From: Thermoanaerobaculia bacterium
Lineage (GTDB): Bacteria; Acidobacteriota; Thermoanaerobaculia; UBA5066
Length of the DNA: 62,922 nt
Direction of reading: 5' to 3'
NCBI GenBank assembly: GCA_022071945.1
Contig: JAJVIN010000032.1
Coordinates: forward strand, 1 to 62,922
In this document: in pieces, positions 8,956 through 17,771 of the stretch
How positions within the stretch are numbered: the stretch's first letter is position 1
Layout: every line of letters begins with the position of its first letter
The notes under the pieces: generated by a model
The model's input: the letters and a program-made list of their open reading frames with translations, nothing else
Database searches by the model: none
What the model was told of the DNA's origin: nothing
Translations under genes and position numbers: made by a program

Positions 8956-9932
8956 TTCGCTCTCCTCGATTCGGTCGAGCCTTTTGCTGCGGGTTTTTCT
9001 TTCTTGCGATCCGGGGTTTTCGCCCGCCGGTCGCGGAGCTCGGTCACGAGGGCTTCGAAGTCTCTGGGAGGCTCGGCCCGGCGCACGATGTGGCCTCCCT
9101 CGACCGAGTCGAAGCCGAGGAGGGCCGCGTGGAGAGCCTGGCGAGGAAACCGGACGGGAAAGGGCGGGAGCCTCCTGTCGCGGTAGACCGGATCACCCAC
9201 GACGGGGTGGCCCGCTTCCGCGAAGTGAATCCGGATCTGGTGGGTCCGGCCCGTCTCGAGCTCTACCTCCACCAGGGTCGCGACCCCGAACCGCTCCACG
9301 ACCTTCCAGGCGGTCAGAGCAGGGAGGCCTTCCTGGCCGGGCCGAGCCACTCCTCTGCGCCCGTCCCCCCGATCCTCGACGAGGGCCTCCTCATAGCGGC
9401 CGCTGTTGGCGGCGAGGTTTCCCTCCACGACCGCCAGGTAGGACCTTTCGAGGGCACGGGTTTTCAGCTGGGTCTGCAACGAGTGGAGCCCCCGGCGCGA
9501 TTTCGCGAAGGCGAGAAGACCCGATGTGTCCTTGTCGAGCCTGTGAACGACGGCGACGTAGGGTCGCTTCTCGCCGCGCGAAGCAAGGTAGTTGGACACG
9601 CGCGACAGGAGGGTGTCGCGCTCCTTCTCGTAGGTGGGCTGCGTCAGCATCCCGGCGGGCTTGAAGACGATGATGGCGTCATCGTCCTCGTAGAAGACGA
9701 CGAGCCGGTTTCCCGCGCGGCGGATCGTGGGCCGGCCCTCTTCCCAGACGACCTCGTCTCCCTCGGAGACGAGAGCCCCCGCGTTCGTCGTCACCGCTCC
9801 GTTGACGGTCACCTGGCCCGAGAGCACCGCGCGTTTCAGCCGTGACGGGGACACATCGGGATAGAGGCTCGAAAGCCACCGCACGATCCGGACCCGTCCC
9901 CCGGCGTCCGGAGTCTTTTCTGGAGACTTCAA
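8952..9932 (-). CDS. RluA-family RNA pseudouridine synthase
   Basis: 326 residues. An S4 RNA-binding domain covers about 15-75 (SRLKRAVLSGQVTVNG). The catalytic domain contains the RluA motif HRLDKDTSGLL with the nucleophilic Asp, and the later motif GRTHQIRIH. The C-terminal 25 residues are rich in Lys/Arg, as in several RNA-binding members. It isomerises uridine in rRNA or tRNA; the exact target (RluC/RluD-like) cannot be assigned. Four-base overlaps link it to both neighbours. Confidence 0.9.
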   Translation of the reverse strand: MKSPEKTPDAGGRVRIVRWLSSLYPDVSPSRLKRAVLSGQVTVNGAVTTNAGALVSEGDEVVWEEGRPTIRRAGNRLVVFYEDDDAIIVFKPAGMLTQPTYEKERDTLLSRVSNYLASRGEKRPYVAVVHRLDKDTSGLLAFAKSRRGLHSLQTQLKTRALERSYLAVVEGNLAANSGRYEEALVEDRGDGRRGVARPGQEGLPALTAWKVVERFGVATLVEVELETGRTHQIRIHFAEAGHPVVGDPVYRDRRLPPFPVRFPRQALHAALLGFDSVEGGHIVRRAEPPRDFEALVTELRDRRAKTPDRKKEKPAAKGSTESRRAK

Positions 9933-10957
9933 TCGCCCCCCTTTCGAAAGTCGAAATCGATGAGGGGGAGCTCGGCCGGAAGTTTTCCGCGGTCCTCCGA
10001 GACTCGGTTGCCGGCGGAGAGCATGTGAAACGAGATCGAGCGTCCAACGGCCTCGGCCAGCCGGTAGCAGAGGGCGGAGACGATCCGGGCCCCGAGCCAG
10101 TGAGAGTTGTCGATGCTGCCAGACATCAGACGCCTGAAGCCGGCCCGGTTCAAGACGTAGACCTTCACGGGCCCGCCGTGGGCGATCAGATCCGCTGACC
10201 GGACTCCATCCTCGATCAGGGCCAGCTCTCCCGCGATCTGTCCGGGGCCCAGGACGGAAAGAGCTTCCTCGCCCACGCCGGGGATCTTCAGCGACACGCG
10301 AACCTGTCCCGAACGGATGAAGAAGGCCTCGTCACCCCTGGCCCCTCTGCGGGCCAGCTTTGAGCCCGCGCTGTAGCTCCTCTTCCAGAACCCGAGCTGA
10401 ACGAGGGCATCCGATCCTCCCTCGGGCAGATCGAAAAAGGCCCGGACCTCGGCGGGATCGGCCGGTTTCTCCACCCGGATGGCCTCGAAGACACCCGAGA
10501 TCACACGGGGGTCCTGCTGCTCGCTCGCCTCCCGGAAGAAGGAAAAGACCTGGTCATTGCAGTGGCGCAGCGCCCGGTCGAGCGAGAAGAGGCAGAGCCT
10601 GCGGAAGGAAACGCCGAGCCTGGAGTCGTCCAGGAGGAGGTTGTGCGCATCCGCTTCCGGAATGAACCGGGCCGGCTGCCCGCACTGGATGGCGAGGTTC
10701 GTGGCGCGAGCCTCCGTCACACCGAACTCGGCGAGACCGGCGATGAAGGGGCCCTCGAGATGGGCGATCTCGTGGTCGCCGTACGGTGTCTCCACCCCCA
10801 TCTGAAACCGGCCGTCGGGGATGAGGAGAAGCCCATCGGCGGCCTCTCCCTGCTTCCAGACCATCCCACTCTGAGGCCGCGGCTGCCCGACCTCGCTCGC
10901 CAGAACGAGAGACGAATCGAGCTCCGCGATCTTGTAGAGGGCCCGGCCGCTGAACAT
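9929..10957 (-). CDS. Protein with two cyclic-nucleotide-binding (CAP-effector) domains, no HTH
   Basis: 342 residues. Two cupin-like cNMP-binding domains are visible. The first (about 1-150) is degenerate. The second (about 165-300) is clearer: KLARRGARGDEAFFIRSGQV and the phosphate-binding-cassette-like GPGQIAGELALIEDGVRSAD. No helix-turn-helix follows, so it is probably not a CRP/FNR transcription factor but a regulatory or effector protein. It is first in the operon with a pseudouridine synthase and gnd. It diverges from the aminopeptidase gene across a 72-base gap that should hold both promoters. Confidence 0.75.
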   Translation of the reverse strand: MFSGRALYKIAELDSSLVLASEVGQPRPQSGMVWKQGEAADGLLLIPDGRFQMGVETPYGDHEIAHLEGPFIAGLAEFGVTEARATNLAIQCGQPARFIPEADAHNLLLDDSRLGVSFRRLCLFSLDRALRHCNDQVFSFFREASEQQDPRVISGVFEAIRVEKPADPAEVRAFFDLPEGGSDALVQLGFWKRSYSAGSKLARRGARGDEAFFIRSGQVRVSLKIPGVGEEALSVLGPGQIAGELALIEDGVRSADLIAHGGPVKVYVLNRAGFRRLMSGSIDNSHWLGARIVSALCYRLAEAVGRSISFHMLSAGNRVSEDRGKLPAELPLIDFDFRKGGD

Positions 10958-11029
10958 CTGCTCAATCCTAACTGGTTAGCCGTCAGGGTGAAACCACACC
11001 CTCCCGGCAGGCGCCTTAGACTTGACGGG

Positions 11030-12382
11030 ATGAAAAACGAGGCCTCGACACTTCCCAGCTCCCTTCTGGAACGCCGAAACCGCCTCTTTGACCGGATTGG
11101 CGACGGCCTGGCCCTCCTCTTTTCGGCGCCCGAGGCATCGTTTGGCCACGATGTCCACTATCGTTACCGCCCCGATCCCGACCTCTTCTACCTGACCGGG
11201 TTCTCCGAGCCCGAGACCGTGGCCGTCTTCGACGGGAAGAAGCGCGAGCTGACGATGTTCGTCCGGCCGAGAAACCGGGATCGCGAGACCTGGGAGGGGT
11301 ACCGGGCGGGCCCCAAGGGCGCGATCCGTTCGTTTGCCGCTGACCATGCCCACGAGAGGGGAGACCTCGAGAGAAAGCTGCCCGAGCTCCTCCGCAAGAC
11401 GTCGCGCCTGTATTACTCGTTCGGCCTCTACCCCGAGGGAGACACGTTCGTGATCGACTGCCTGGCCCGCTTCCGGCGAGAGGCGCGGAATCCGGACAGG
11501 GGCCCTCTCGAGGTCCTCGACCTTTCATCCGTTGTCTCCGAGATGCGCCTCTTCAAGACTGCGGAGGAGGTCGAGCTGATGCGGCGCTCGGCCGCCATCA
11601 CGGCGGCGGCCCACGTCGACGCCATGCGGGCGGCTCGCCCCGGAATGAAGGAGTTCGAGCTCGAGGCCGTCCTGATGAGGCGATTCCTCTCCGAGGGCGC
11701 GAGCGGGTACTCCTACCCTCCGATCGTGGCGAGCGGGGCGAACTCCACCATCCTCCACTACATCGAGAATCGCCGGGAGATGAGAGACGGCGAGCTGCTC
11801 TTGATCGACGCCGGGAGCGAGTTTCAGGGCTATGCCGCCGACATCACCCGGACGTTCCCGGTGTCGGGACGCTTCTCGGAACCACAGAGGCTCCTGTACC
11901 AGGTCGTTCTCCTGGCCCAGAAGGCCGCGATCGCCGCCGTGAAGCCGGGAGCCCGCTTCGACACCATCCAGGAGACCGCCCACGACATCCTGATCGAGGG
12001 GCTCCTGTCCGCGGGCCTGTTGAAGGGAAAGGCCGCCGCGATCAAGAAGAAGAACCTGCAACAGCGGTTCACCCTCCACCGGACTTCCCACTGGCTGGGC
12101 CTCGACGTCCACGACCGGGGGCGCTACCACGCCGCCAAGGGAGAGCCTCTGGTTCTTGCCCCAGGGATGGTTTTGACGGTCGAGCCGGGTCTCTATGTCC
12201 GGCTGGACGAGAAGAAGGCTTCTCCTCTGTTCCTCGGCATCGGCATCCGCATCGAGGACGATGTCCTCGTCACGGAGGACGGAAACGAGGTCCTCACCCG
12301 CGACTGTCCCAAGGAGATCGAGGAGCTCGAGGGCATCGTTGGGAAGGCGGCCGCCGCTCCTCGCAAGGGCCGGGCGCGCTAG
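11030..12382 (+). CDS. pepP: Xaa-Pro aminopeptidase (M24B)
   Basis: 450 residues from ATG at 11030. The N-terminal creatinase-like domain is about 1-170. The C-terminal pita-bread domain carries the dimetal ligands: Asp in LLIDAGSEFQGYAADITRT, His in RTSHWLGLDVHD, Glu in TVEPGLY and Glu in IRIEDDVLVT. It removes an N-terminal residue preceding proline, in the cytoplasm. The ribosome-binding site is weak (GACGGG just before ATG). It stands alone; the next gene begins 175 bases later. Confidence 0.92.
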   Translation: MKNEASTLPSSLLERRNRLFDRIGDGLALLFSAPEASFGHDVHYRYRPDPDLFYLTGFSEPETVAVFDGKKRELTMFVRPRNRDRETWEGYRAGPKGAIRSFAADHAHERGDLERKLPELLRKTSRLYYSFGLYPEGDTFVIDCLARFRREARNPDRGPLEVLDLSSVVSEMRLFKTAEEVELMRRSAAITAAAHVDAMRAARPGMKEFELEAVLMRRFLSEGASGYSYPPIVASGANSTILHYIENRREMRDGELLLIDAGSEFQGYAADITRTFPVSGRFSEPQRLLYQVVLLAQKAAIAAVKPGARFDTIQETAHDILIEGLLSAGLLKGKAAAIKKKNLQQRFTLHRTSHWLGLDVHDRGRYHAAKGEPLVLAPGMVLTVEPGLYVRLDEKKASPLFLGIGIRIEDDVLVTEDGNEVLTRDCPKEIEELEGIVGKAAAAPRKGRAR

Positions 12383-12556
12383 GGTCCCGCGAATCCGAGG
12401 TCCGGCCTCTTGCGTAGGGTGTGAAGGTGCGCCGAAGCGCCATGCAGAGGTCGTCCCCTCAGTGGCGGGATCTCCACAAGGGTGGAGAAGCGCGGGGCGC
12501 CTGGCGGAGGCCGGCCGCACGCGGCGATTCCCGGCCGGAATCGCAGGAGGATCCAG

Positions 12557-13237
12557 ATGGCGAATTTCGAGATCATCGAGAACGAGGGTGTCCGTCTCGT
12601 CAGGGCCGTGCTCGACAAGGAGACGGTCCGGACGGAATCGGGGGCTCTCTACTACATGCGGGGCAACATCACGATGGAGTCGAAGGCTCCGTCGGCGCTC
12701 GGTTTTCTGAAATCGATGGCTTCGGGCGAGTCGATCTTCCGCCCCACCTATACCGGCACCGGAGAACTCGTTCTCGAGCCCTCCTTCGGCGGCTTCCACA
12801 TCTTCGACCTCGGCGGGCAGGAGTGGATCCTCGAGGACGGGGCCTACTGGGCCTCGGAGGCGGGAGTCGAGGTCGATGTCTTCCGTGACTCGGCCATGAA
12901 CGCCTTCAAGGGCGGCGAGGGGCTGGTGAACTTCCAGACGAAGGTCAAGGGGAAGGGAAAGGTCGTCATCAACGTCCCCGGTCCCATCCAGGAGCTTCGC
13001 CTCCAAAACGAGCGACTCGTGGTCGACGGCAAGTTTGTCGTGGCTCGCCCGGCCTCGGGGATCTCGTACTCCGTCGAGCGGGCGACGAAGTCCCTCATCG
13101 GCTCGATGACGTCCGGAGAGGGATACGTCCGGATCTTCCAGGGTTCAGGGACTCTTCTCTTTGCTCCGGTTCCCTACTGGCGCAACCGCCTCTTCAGCAC
13201 CATTCACAGCGCGCTTCTGGCGAGTCATCAGGGCTGA
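12557..13237 (+). CDS. AIM24 family protein
   Basis: 226 residues, preceded by a good ribosome-binding site CAGGAGG at 12544-12550. Beta-rich with the AIM24/TRAP-like layout: RTESGALYYMRGNI near the start, a central glycine-rich GTGELVLEPSFGGFH, and SGISYSVERATKS followed by SGEGYVRIFQGSGTLL near the end. The family is widespread and has no established biochemical activity in bacteria. No signal peptide or membrane helix is visible. The gene is followed by a strong hairpin terminator. The 174 bases upstream (12383-12556) hold several short GC-rich inverted repeats but no recognisable element. Confidence 0.85.
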   Translation: MANFEIIENEGVRLVRAVLDKETVRTESGALYYMRGNITMESKAPSALGFLKSMASGESIFRPTYTGTGELVLEPSFGGFHIFDLGGQEWILEDGAYWASEAGVEVDVFRDSAMNAFKGGEGLVNFQTKVKGKGKVVINVPGPIQELRLQNERLVVDGKFVVARPASGISYSVERATKSLIGSMTSGEGYVRIFQGSGTLLFAPVPYWRNRLFSTIHSALLASHQG

Positions 13238-13261
13238 GCCGGGCCACCCGGCGTCTCCGGC

Positions 13262-13297
13262 CGCCGCGGGGGGCTCCAGGGGTCCCCCGCCGCGGCG
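13262..13297 (+). terminator. Rho-independent terminator after the AIM24 gene
   Basis: A GC-rich hairpin: CGCCGCGGGGGG pairs, with one bulge, with CCCCCGCCGCGGCG, and is followed by a short TTTA. It lies 25 bases after the stop of the AIM24 gene and 68 bases before the ABC-F gene, so it should separate the two transcripts. Confidence 0.6.
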
Positions 13298-13364
13298 TTT
13301 AGAATCCACGCCGCTTGAAGTACTCCATTGCACTCCCGGCCCCTGTCTCGGGGGCTCGTCCCGC

Positions 13365-14996
13365 ATGATCTCCTTCTCTCGCGTTTCCAAGCAGTACGGG
13401 CGGCAGATCCTGTTCGTCGACGCCTCGTTCCAGCTCAACCCGGGCGAAAAGGCCGGGCTCGTCGGTCCGAACGGAGCTGGAAAGACCACCATCTTCCGGA
13501 TGATCACCGGGGAAGAGCATCCGGAAGATGGCGACGTTTCGGTCCCGAAGAAGACGACGATCGGCTACTTCCGGCAGGAGATCGACGAGATGTCCGGCCG
13601 GACCGTTCTCGAGGAGGCGATCGCCGGCAGCGGCCGCCTCGGCGACCTGCACCACGAACTGGCGGACCTCGAGCGGGAGATGAGCGACCCGGAGAAGGCG
13701 GACGAACTGGACCGCATCCTCGAGCGGTTCGGCGAGGTCCAGGACGAGTACCAGCGAAAGGGCGGCTACGAGATCGAGGCCCGCGCGCGGGAGATCCTGC
13801 ACGGTCTCGGGTTCGAGGATTCCGCCATCGACGGGGACGTCGGCGCTCTTTCCGGTGGCTGGAAGATGCGCGTGTCGATGGCGAAGGTCCTGCTCGGCAA
13901 GCCGGACGTCCTGTTGATGGACGAGCCGACCAACCATCTCGACATCGAGTCGATCATCTGGCTCGAGGACTTCCTGAAGGCGTATCAGGGCTCTCTCCTG
14001 ATGACGTGTCACGACCGTGACTTCATGAATCGCGTCGTCGACAAGATCGTCGAGGTGGATGGTGGAGAACTCTTCACCTACTCGGGCAACTACGAGTTCT
14101 ATGCGCGCGAACGGGCTCTGCGCGAGGCCCAGCGCGAAGCCGCCTTCGCGCGGCAGCAAGCGATGCTCGCCAAGGAGCAGCGCTTCATCGAACGGTTCTC
14201 GGCGCACGCCGCCAAGGCGGCGCAGGTCCAGAGCCGGATCAAGAAGCTCGAGAAGATCGAGACGGTCGAGTTGCCTCGCCGGAGAAAGATCGTCGAGTTC
14301 GAGTTCCGCAAGCCGCCGCGCTCGGGCGACGACGTTGCGGAGATCTGCGGCGTGTCCAAGAGCTTCGGCGCCCGGAAGATCTACGAGGGCTTCGATTTCC
14401 TCGTCCGTCGAGGGGAGCGCTGGTGCGTCATGGGCCGGAACGGGGCAGGCAAGTCGACGCTCTTGAAGATGGTGGCGGGTGGCCTCACTCCCGATCAGGG
14501 CTCGGTCCGGCTGGGCGCGAGCATGAAGATGGGTTACTTCGCCCAGCAGTCCCTCGATCTCCTCGATCCCGCTCTCAGCGTGCTCGAGCAGGTCAAGCAG
14601 GACTTCCCGCTCGAGGGCGAAGGCGTGCTCCGCAATCTTCTGGGGGCCTTCCAATTCTCGGGCGACGACGTTTTCAAGACCATCCGGTTCCTGTCAGGAG
14701 GGGAGAAGTCCCGGCTCGTCCTTGCGCGGATGCTCTTCGACCCGCCGAATTTCCTCGTCCTCGACGAGCCGACGAACCACCTGGACTTGGCCACGAAGGA
14801 AATGCTCGTGTCGGCCCTGTCGACCTTCGAGGGGACGATGCTCTTCGTGTCCCACGACCGCCTCTTTCTGCGGGGACTGGCGAATCGTGTTCTCGAGCTC
14901 CTGCCGAAAGAAGAGGGCGGACCGCACCTCTATCCCGGCACCTACGAGGAGTATGTCGCGCGCTCCGGCCACGAGGCGCCGGGCGTCCACCACTAG
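13365..14996 (+). CDS. ABC-F family ATPase (ribosome-associated, EttA/Uup-like)
   Basis: 543 residues from ATG at 13365 (MISFSRVSKQYG); the upstream in-frame extension belongs to the terminator region. Two ABC domains without membrane segments: Walker A GPNGAGKTT and GRNGAGKST, signatures LSGGWKMRV and LSGGEKSRL, Walker B LLMDEPTNHLD and LVLDEPTNHLD. A basic P-site-tRNA-interacting-type linker lies between them (about 245-320). ABC-F proteins act on the ribosome in translation rescue or elongation control, and some protect against antibiotics; there is no specific indication of resistance here. It is convergent with the small HTH gene, 12 bases away. Confidence 0.9.
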   Translation: MISFSRVSKQYGRQILFVDASFQLNPGEKAGLVGPNGAGKTTIFRMITGEEHPEDGDVSVPKKTTIGYFRQEIDEMSGRTVLEEAIAGSGRLGDLHHELADLEREMSDPEKADELDRILERFGEVQDEYQRKGGYEIEARAREILHGLGFEDSAIDGDVGALSGGWKMRVSMAKVLLGKPDVLLMDEPTNHLDIESIIWLEDFLKAYQGSLLMTCHDRDFMNRVVDKIVEVDGGELFTYSGNYEFYARERALREAQREAAFARQQAMLAKEQRFIERFSAHAAKAAQVQSRIKKLEKIETVELPRRRKIVEFEFRKPPRSGDDVAEICGVSKSFGARKIYEGFDFLVRRGERWCVMGRNGAGKSTLLKMVAGGLTPDQGSVRLGASMKMGYFAQQSLDLLDPALSVLEQVKQDFPLEGEGVLRNLLGAFQFSGDDVFKTIRFLSGGEKSRLVLARMLFDPPNFLVLDEPTNHLDLATKEMLVSALSTFEGTMLFVSHDRLFLRGLANRVLELLPKEEGGPHLYPGTYEEYVARSGHEAPGVHH

Positions 14997-15008
14997 ACGG
15001 GGCCGGAC

Positions 15009-15248
15009 TCAGTCACCGGCCGTTCGGGCCACCGAGGCTTCCGGAAACCTGTAATGCCCCCCGGGAGTCCGGACGGAGGGGAGGAGCCCGAGCTGCGCCC
15101 ACCGCGTGACCGTCGAGACGGAAACCCCGAAGATCCGCGCGACGTGCCGGCGCGCGAGGAGCCGGCCTCGCGGAGCCAGCTCCGCGGGAGGAGAGCCGTT
15201 CCTGGATGTCGTCACTCCAGAGGTGCGCCTCTGTCTGTCGTTTCTCAT
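15009..15248 (-). CDS. Small MerR/BldC-like helix-turn-helix DNA-binding protein
   Basis: 79 residues from ATG at 15248; a longer frame to 15545 exists but its extra residues are low-complexity and run through the operator. The C-terminal 50 residues are a winged HTH of the MerR/excisionase/BldC type: LLARRHVARIFGVSVSTVTR, then WAQLGLLP and the wing TPGGHYRF. There is no effector domain, as in BldC. It is transcribed away from the respiratory operon, and a perfect palindrome (15296-15311) sits 48 bases before its start. It may regulate the island or simply be a member of its regulon. Confidence 0.75.
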   Translation of the reverse strand: MRNDRQRRTSGVTTSRNGSPPAELAPRGRLLARRHVARIFGVSVSTVTRWAQLGLLPSVRTPGGHYRFPEASVARTAGD

Positions 15249-15295
15249 GACTGCCGCCTTTGTGGCGGAGGATCGCTTCCCGCCCGGGCGGGCGG

Positions 15296-15311
15296 TATGA
15301 CGTGCGTCATA
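15296..15311. promoter_or_regulatory. Palindromic operator, copy 1 (upstream of the HTH gene)
   Basis: The sequence TATGACGTGCGTCATA is perfectly symmetric apart from its central two bases. Read as ATGAC-N4-GTCAT it has exactly the half-site length and spacing of a CRP/FNR-family site. It is centred 55 bases upstream of the HTH start codon. The same sequence with a different centre occurs at 15750. Confidence 0.7.
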
Positions 15312-15366
15312 GAGAGGCGCGATTGTCTCCTCGGACGTTGCCCGCTCTTGCCCGAAGAGACTCTGG

Positions 15367-15630
15367 TCAGTGGCCGGAACAGGCGGGAACGTGGCCCAGG
15401 GAGACGAGGTCTCCGTGCCGCGAGAGCTTCCCGCGAGACTCCAGGAACTCCAGGACGCCCTCGAATGTGAAGTACTGTCCGGAGCAGTTCGCGAAGACCG
15501 CTTCGGGTCCGAATGCGGCGACCGACGCTCCGCGCAGATCATCAATGTGAGCGCTCCCGCCCTTTTCGGCCAGAATGCTCAGGAGTTCGTGTCCATAGAT
15601 CGGGCCCCGGTCGAGTTCGTAACAGTCCAT
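15367..15630 (-). CDS. YecH/DUF2492 family small metal-binding protein
   Basis: 87 residues. It matches the YecH layout: an N-terminal YGHELLSILAE helix, a central region ending FGPEAVFANCSGQYFT, then FLESRGKL and a C-terminal tail ending ACSGH. The Cys and His residues in these segments are probably metal ligands. The family function is unknown. A degraded copy of the island operator lies 36 bases before the start codon. Its position between the HTH gene and the respiratory operon suggests a role in metallo-enzyme maturation or metal handling (inference). Confidence 0.7.
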   Translation of the reverse strand: MDCYELDRGPIYGHELLSILAEKGGSAHIDDLRGASVAAFGPEAVFANCSGQYFTFEGVLEFLESRGKLSRHGDLVSLGHVPACSGH

Positions 15631-15665
15631 AGACCCTCAGCCTAGCAGACCCTCTTGGCCCTCCA

Positions 15666-15681
15666 TATGACGTGGATCAGG
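15666..15681. promoter_or_regulatory. Degenerate operator, copy 3 (upstream of the YecH-like gene)
   Basis: TATGACGTGGATCAGG keeps one full half-site (TATGACG) and a weak second half (ATCAG). It is centred about 43 bases upstream of the YecH-like start codon and 84 bases (about eight helical turns) from copy 2, so the two could be bound on the same DNA face. Alone it would be weak evidence; the perfect copies nearby give it weight. Confidence 0.45.
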
Positions 15682-15749
15682 CCGAATTGCGGATGACTGC
15701 GGCCAGACTGACGCTCTTCCTGCGCCCGCGGTGGTCATTTGCGGTTCGG

Positions 15750-15765
15750 TATGACGGGCGTCATA
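15750..15765. promoter_or_regulatory. Palindromic operator, copy 2 (upstream of the respiratory operon)
   Basis: TATGACGGGCGTCATA, with both 7-base arms identical to those of copy 1. It is centred 100 bases upstream of the operon's first start codon. If used as a class II activator site (centre near -41.5), transcription would begin near 15799, leaving a leader of about 60 bases. No clear -35 box is visible, which is compatible with activator dependence. Confidence 0.7.
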
Positions 15766-15857
15766 CGCGGCGACCTGGGGGGCGCGTACCTTGACGCTGC
15801 AGATCTCACCAGCGAGGAGACCTTGCCAAGGGAGGCGGTCAGGGCCGAATTCCAACT

Positions 15858-17771
15858 ATGCAGCGCCTTCGTGTGGAAATCCCCGGCGACGATTACCACA
15901 GAAACCTCATCTCCTGTCAGGTCGCGTGTCCTGTCCACACCGATGCCCGAGGCTATGTCAGGGCCATCGCGGCGGGCGATTTCGAGGAGGCCTACCTCAT
16001 CGCCCGGGGACCGAACCCGTTCGCGTCGATCTGTGGCCGGATCTGCGGGGCGCCCTGTGAGGCCGCGTGCCGGCGGGGCAAGGTCCCCAGGGTCGATGAC
16101 GACGGGTGCTTCGTGGCGAGCGACCGCCCGATCTCCATCCGGGCCCTGAAAAGATTCGCGTGCGAGATCGCCGGGCCGGATATCAGGCCGGCGAACGAAG
16201 TGCTCGCGGCCGTCCGCTCCTACGTTCCCGAGGTCACGGCGGACATCGACGAGATGGCGGCCCTCCTGAAGGCACGAGTCGCCGGCGGTTTCGTTCCAGG
16301 AAAGAAGGAACGGGTCGCCATCATCGGTGCCGGTCCCGCCGGCCTGTCGGCCGCTCACGATCTCGCTCTGCTGGGTTTCTCTCCCGTTGTTTTCGAGACC
16401 GAGCCCGTCGCGGCGGGAATGCTCGCGGTGGGCGTGCCGGCCTACCGGCTTCCAAGGGAGCTCATCCGGCGCGAGGTGGCCGTGATCGAAGCCCTGGGGG
16501 TGGAGATCCGCTGCGGCGTCACCGTGGGGAAGGACATCTCCTTTGAAACCCTCCGCAAGGAGTTCTCCGCCGTCGTCATCTCCGTGGGCGCGAAGAGCTC
16601 CCGCTCCCTGGGCCTTCCCGGGGAGCGCGGCCCTCGCGTCTATGGCGGCGTCGACCTGTTGCGGAACGTCTCGCTGGGCTCCTCGATGGACCTCGGACGC
16701 GAGATCGTCGTCATCGGCGGCGGCAACGTTGCCTACGACGTCGCCCGGACGGTTCTTCGCCAGATCGCCTACGACACGGCCCGTCTCGCGGCCCGGCTGC
16801 CCGGCACGTCGGCGGTCAAGCTCGTGTCTCTCGAGACTCTCGAGGAGATGCCGGCCGACACCGTCGAGATCGTGGAGGGCGACGAGGAGGGCGTGCAGAG
16901 GCTCAATGGATGGGGACCCGTCGAGATCAAGAGAGGGCTCTCGGGAGATGTCACGGGCGTCGTCTTCAAGAGATGCCTCAGGGTCTACGACGAGAACCGG
17001 CGCTTCTCCCCCGTCTTCGACGAGAGCCAGACGAAGACGGTCCCCTGCGACACGGTGCTTCTCGCGGTCGGTCAGTCACCCGACCTGGGGTTCCTCTCGG
17101 CTGGCGGGGGGGATGTCGAACAGTTCCGCCCCGGCTGGCCGAAAGTGGATCCGCGCTCCCTTTCGACGACGGCCCCCGGTGTCTTCGTCGCGGGGGACCT
17201 CGCTCACGGAACGCGGCTCCTGATCGATGCCGTTGCTTCCGGCAAGTCCGCCGCGCGGTCCGTCTACACCTATCTGACCGGCCGAGAGCTCGCGGCCGAA
17301 GCCCTGACGTCCCATCTGAATCTCCCGGGCTACCGGCGGGAACAGGGGTACGAATCGATCGGCCGCGCCCACCTGCCAACACTCTCCCCCGAGGCCCGGC
17401 TCGAGCATCCGGACAACGTGGTGGAGAAGGTCCTTCCGGCGGCCGATGCGATCCGCGAGGCGTCTCGCTGCCTGGACTGCGGCGTCACTCCCGTGTTCGA
17501 CGGGACGCGCTGCGTCCTGTGCGGCGGCTGCGCCGACGTCTGCCCGACCCTGTGCCTGAAGCTCGTCGCCCTCTCGGACCTCGACCCGAGCCCGGAGTTG
17601 AACTCCCTGATCTCTGACTCCCTGGGCAACCAGGCTGAGCTCTCGGAGCACTCCGCGATCTTGAAAGACGAGGAACGCTGCATCCGCTGTGCTCTCTGCG
17701 CGCAGCGCTGCCCGGTGGATGCCATCACGATGGAACGCGTCACTTTCCAGACGACGTGGAGGAATCCATGA
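15858..17771 (+). CDS. GltD-like FAD/NAD(P) oxidoreductase with N- and C-terminal Fe-S domains
   Basis: 637 residues. The N-terminal Cys-rich domain (SCQVACPVHTDARGYV, ICGRICGAPCEAACRR) is that of glutamate synthase small subunit/dihydropyrimidine dehydrogenase-type proteins and binds two [4Fe-4S] clusters. A FAD Rossmann motif (AIIGAGPAGLSAA) follows near 155 and an NAD(P) motif (VVIGGGNVAYDVART) near 280. The C-terminus adds ferredoxin-like Cys clusters (CVLCGGCADVCP, CIRCALCAQRCP). It is cytoplasmic. It heads the operon and overlaps the Rieske gene by 4 bases, so it probably exchanges electrons between NAD(P)H and the bc-type complex (inference). Confidence 0.88.
   Translation: MQRLRVEIPGDDYHRNLISCQVACPVHTDARGYVRAIAAGDFEEAYLIARGPNPFASICGRICGAPCEAACRRGKVPRVDDDGCFVASDRPISIRALKRFACEIAGPDIRPANEVLAAVRSYVPEVTADIDEMAALLKARVAGGFVPGKKERVAIIGAGPAGLSAAHDLALLGFSPVVFETEPVAAGMLAVGVPAYRLPRELIRREVAVIEALGVEIRCGVTVGKDISFETLRKEFSAVVISVGAKSSRSLGLPGERGPRVYGGVDLLRNVSLGSSMDLGREIVVIGGGNVAYDVARTVLRQIAYDTARLAARLPGTSAVKLVSLETLEEMPADTVEIVEGDEEGVQRLNGWGPVEIKRGLSGDVTGVVFKRCLRVYDENRRFSPVFDESQTKTVPCDTVLLAVGQSPDLGFLSAGGGDVEQFRPGWPKVDPRSLSTTAPGVFVAGDLAHGTRLLIDAVASGKSAARSVYTYLTGRELAAEALTSHLNLPGYRREQGYESIGRAHLPTLSPEARLEHPDNVVEKVLPAADAIREASRCLDCGVTPVFDGTRCVLCGGCADVCPTLCLKLVALSDLDPSPELNSLISDSLGNQAELSEHSAILKDEERCIRCALCAQRCPVDAITMERVTFQTTWRNP

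Noticed and set aside
9929-10957. A CRP/FNR transcription factor that could read the island operators
   Set aside because: The protein has two cyclic-nucleotide-binding domains but no helix-turn-helix after them.
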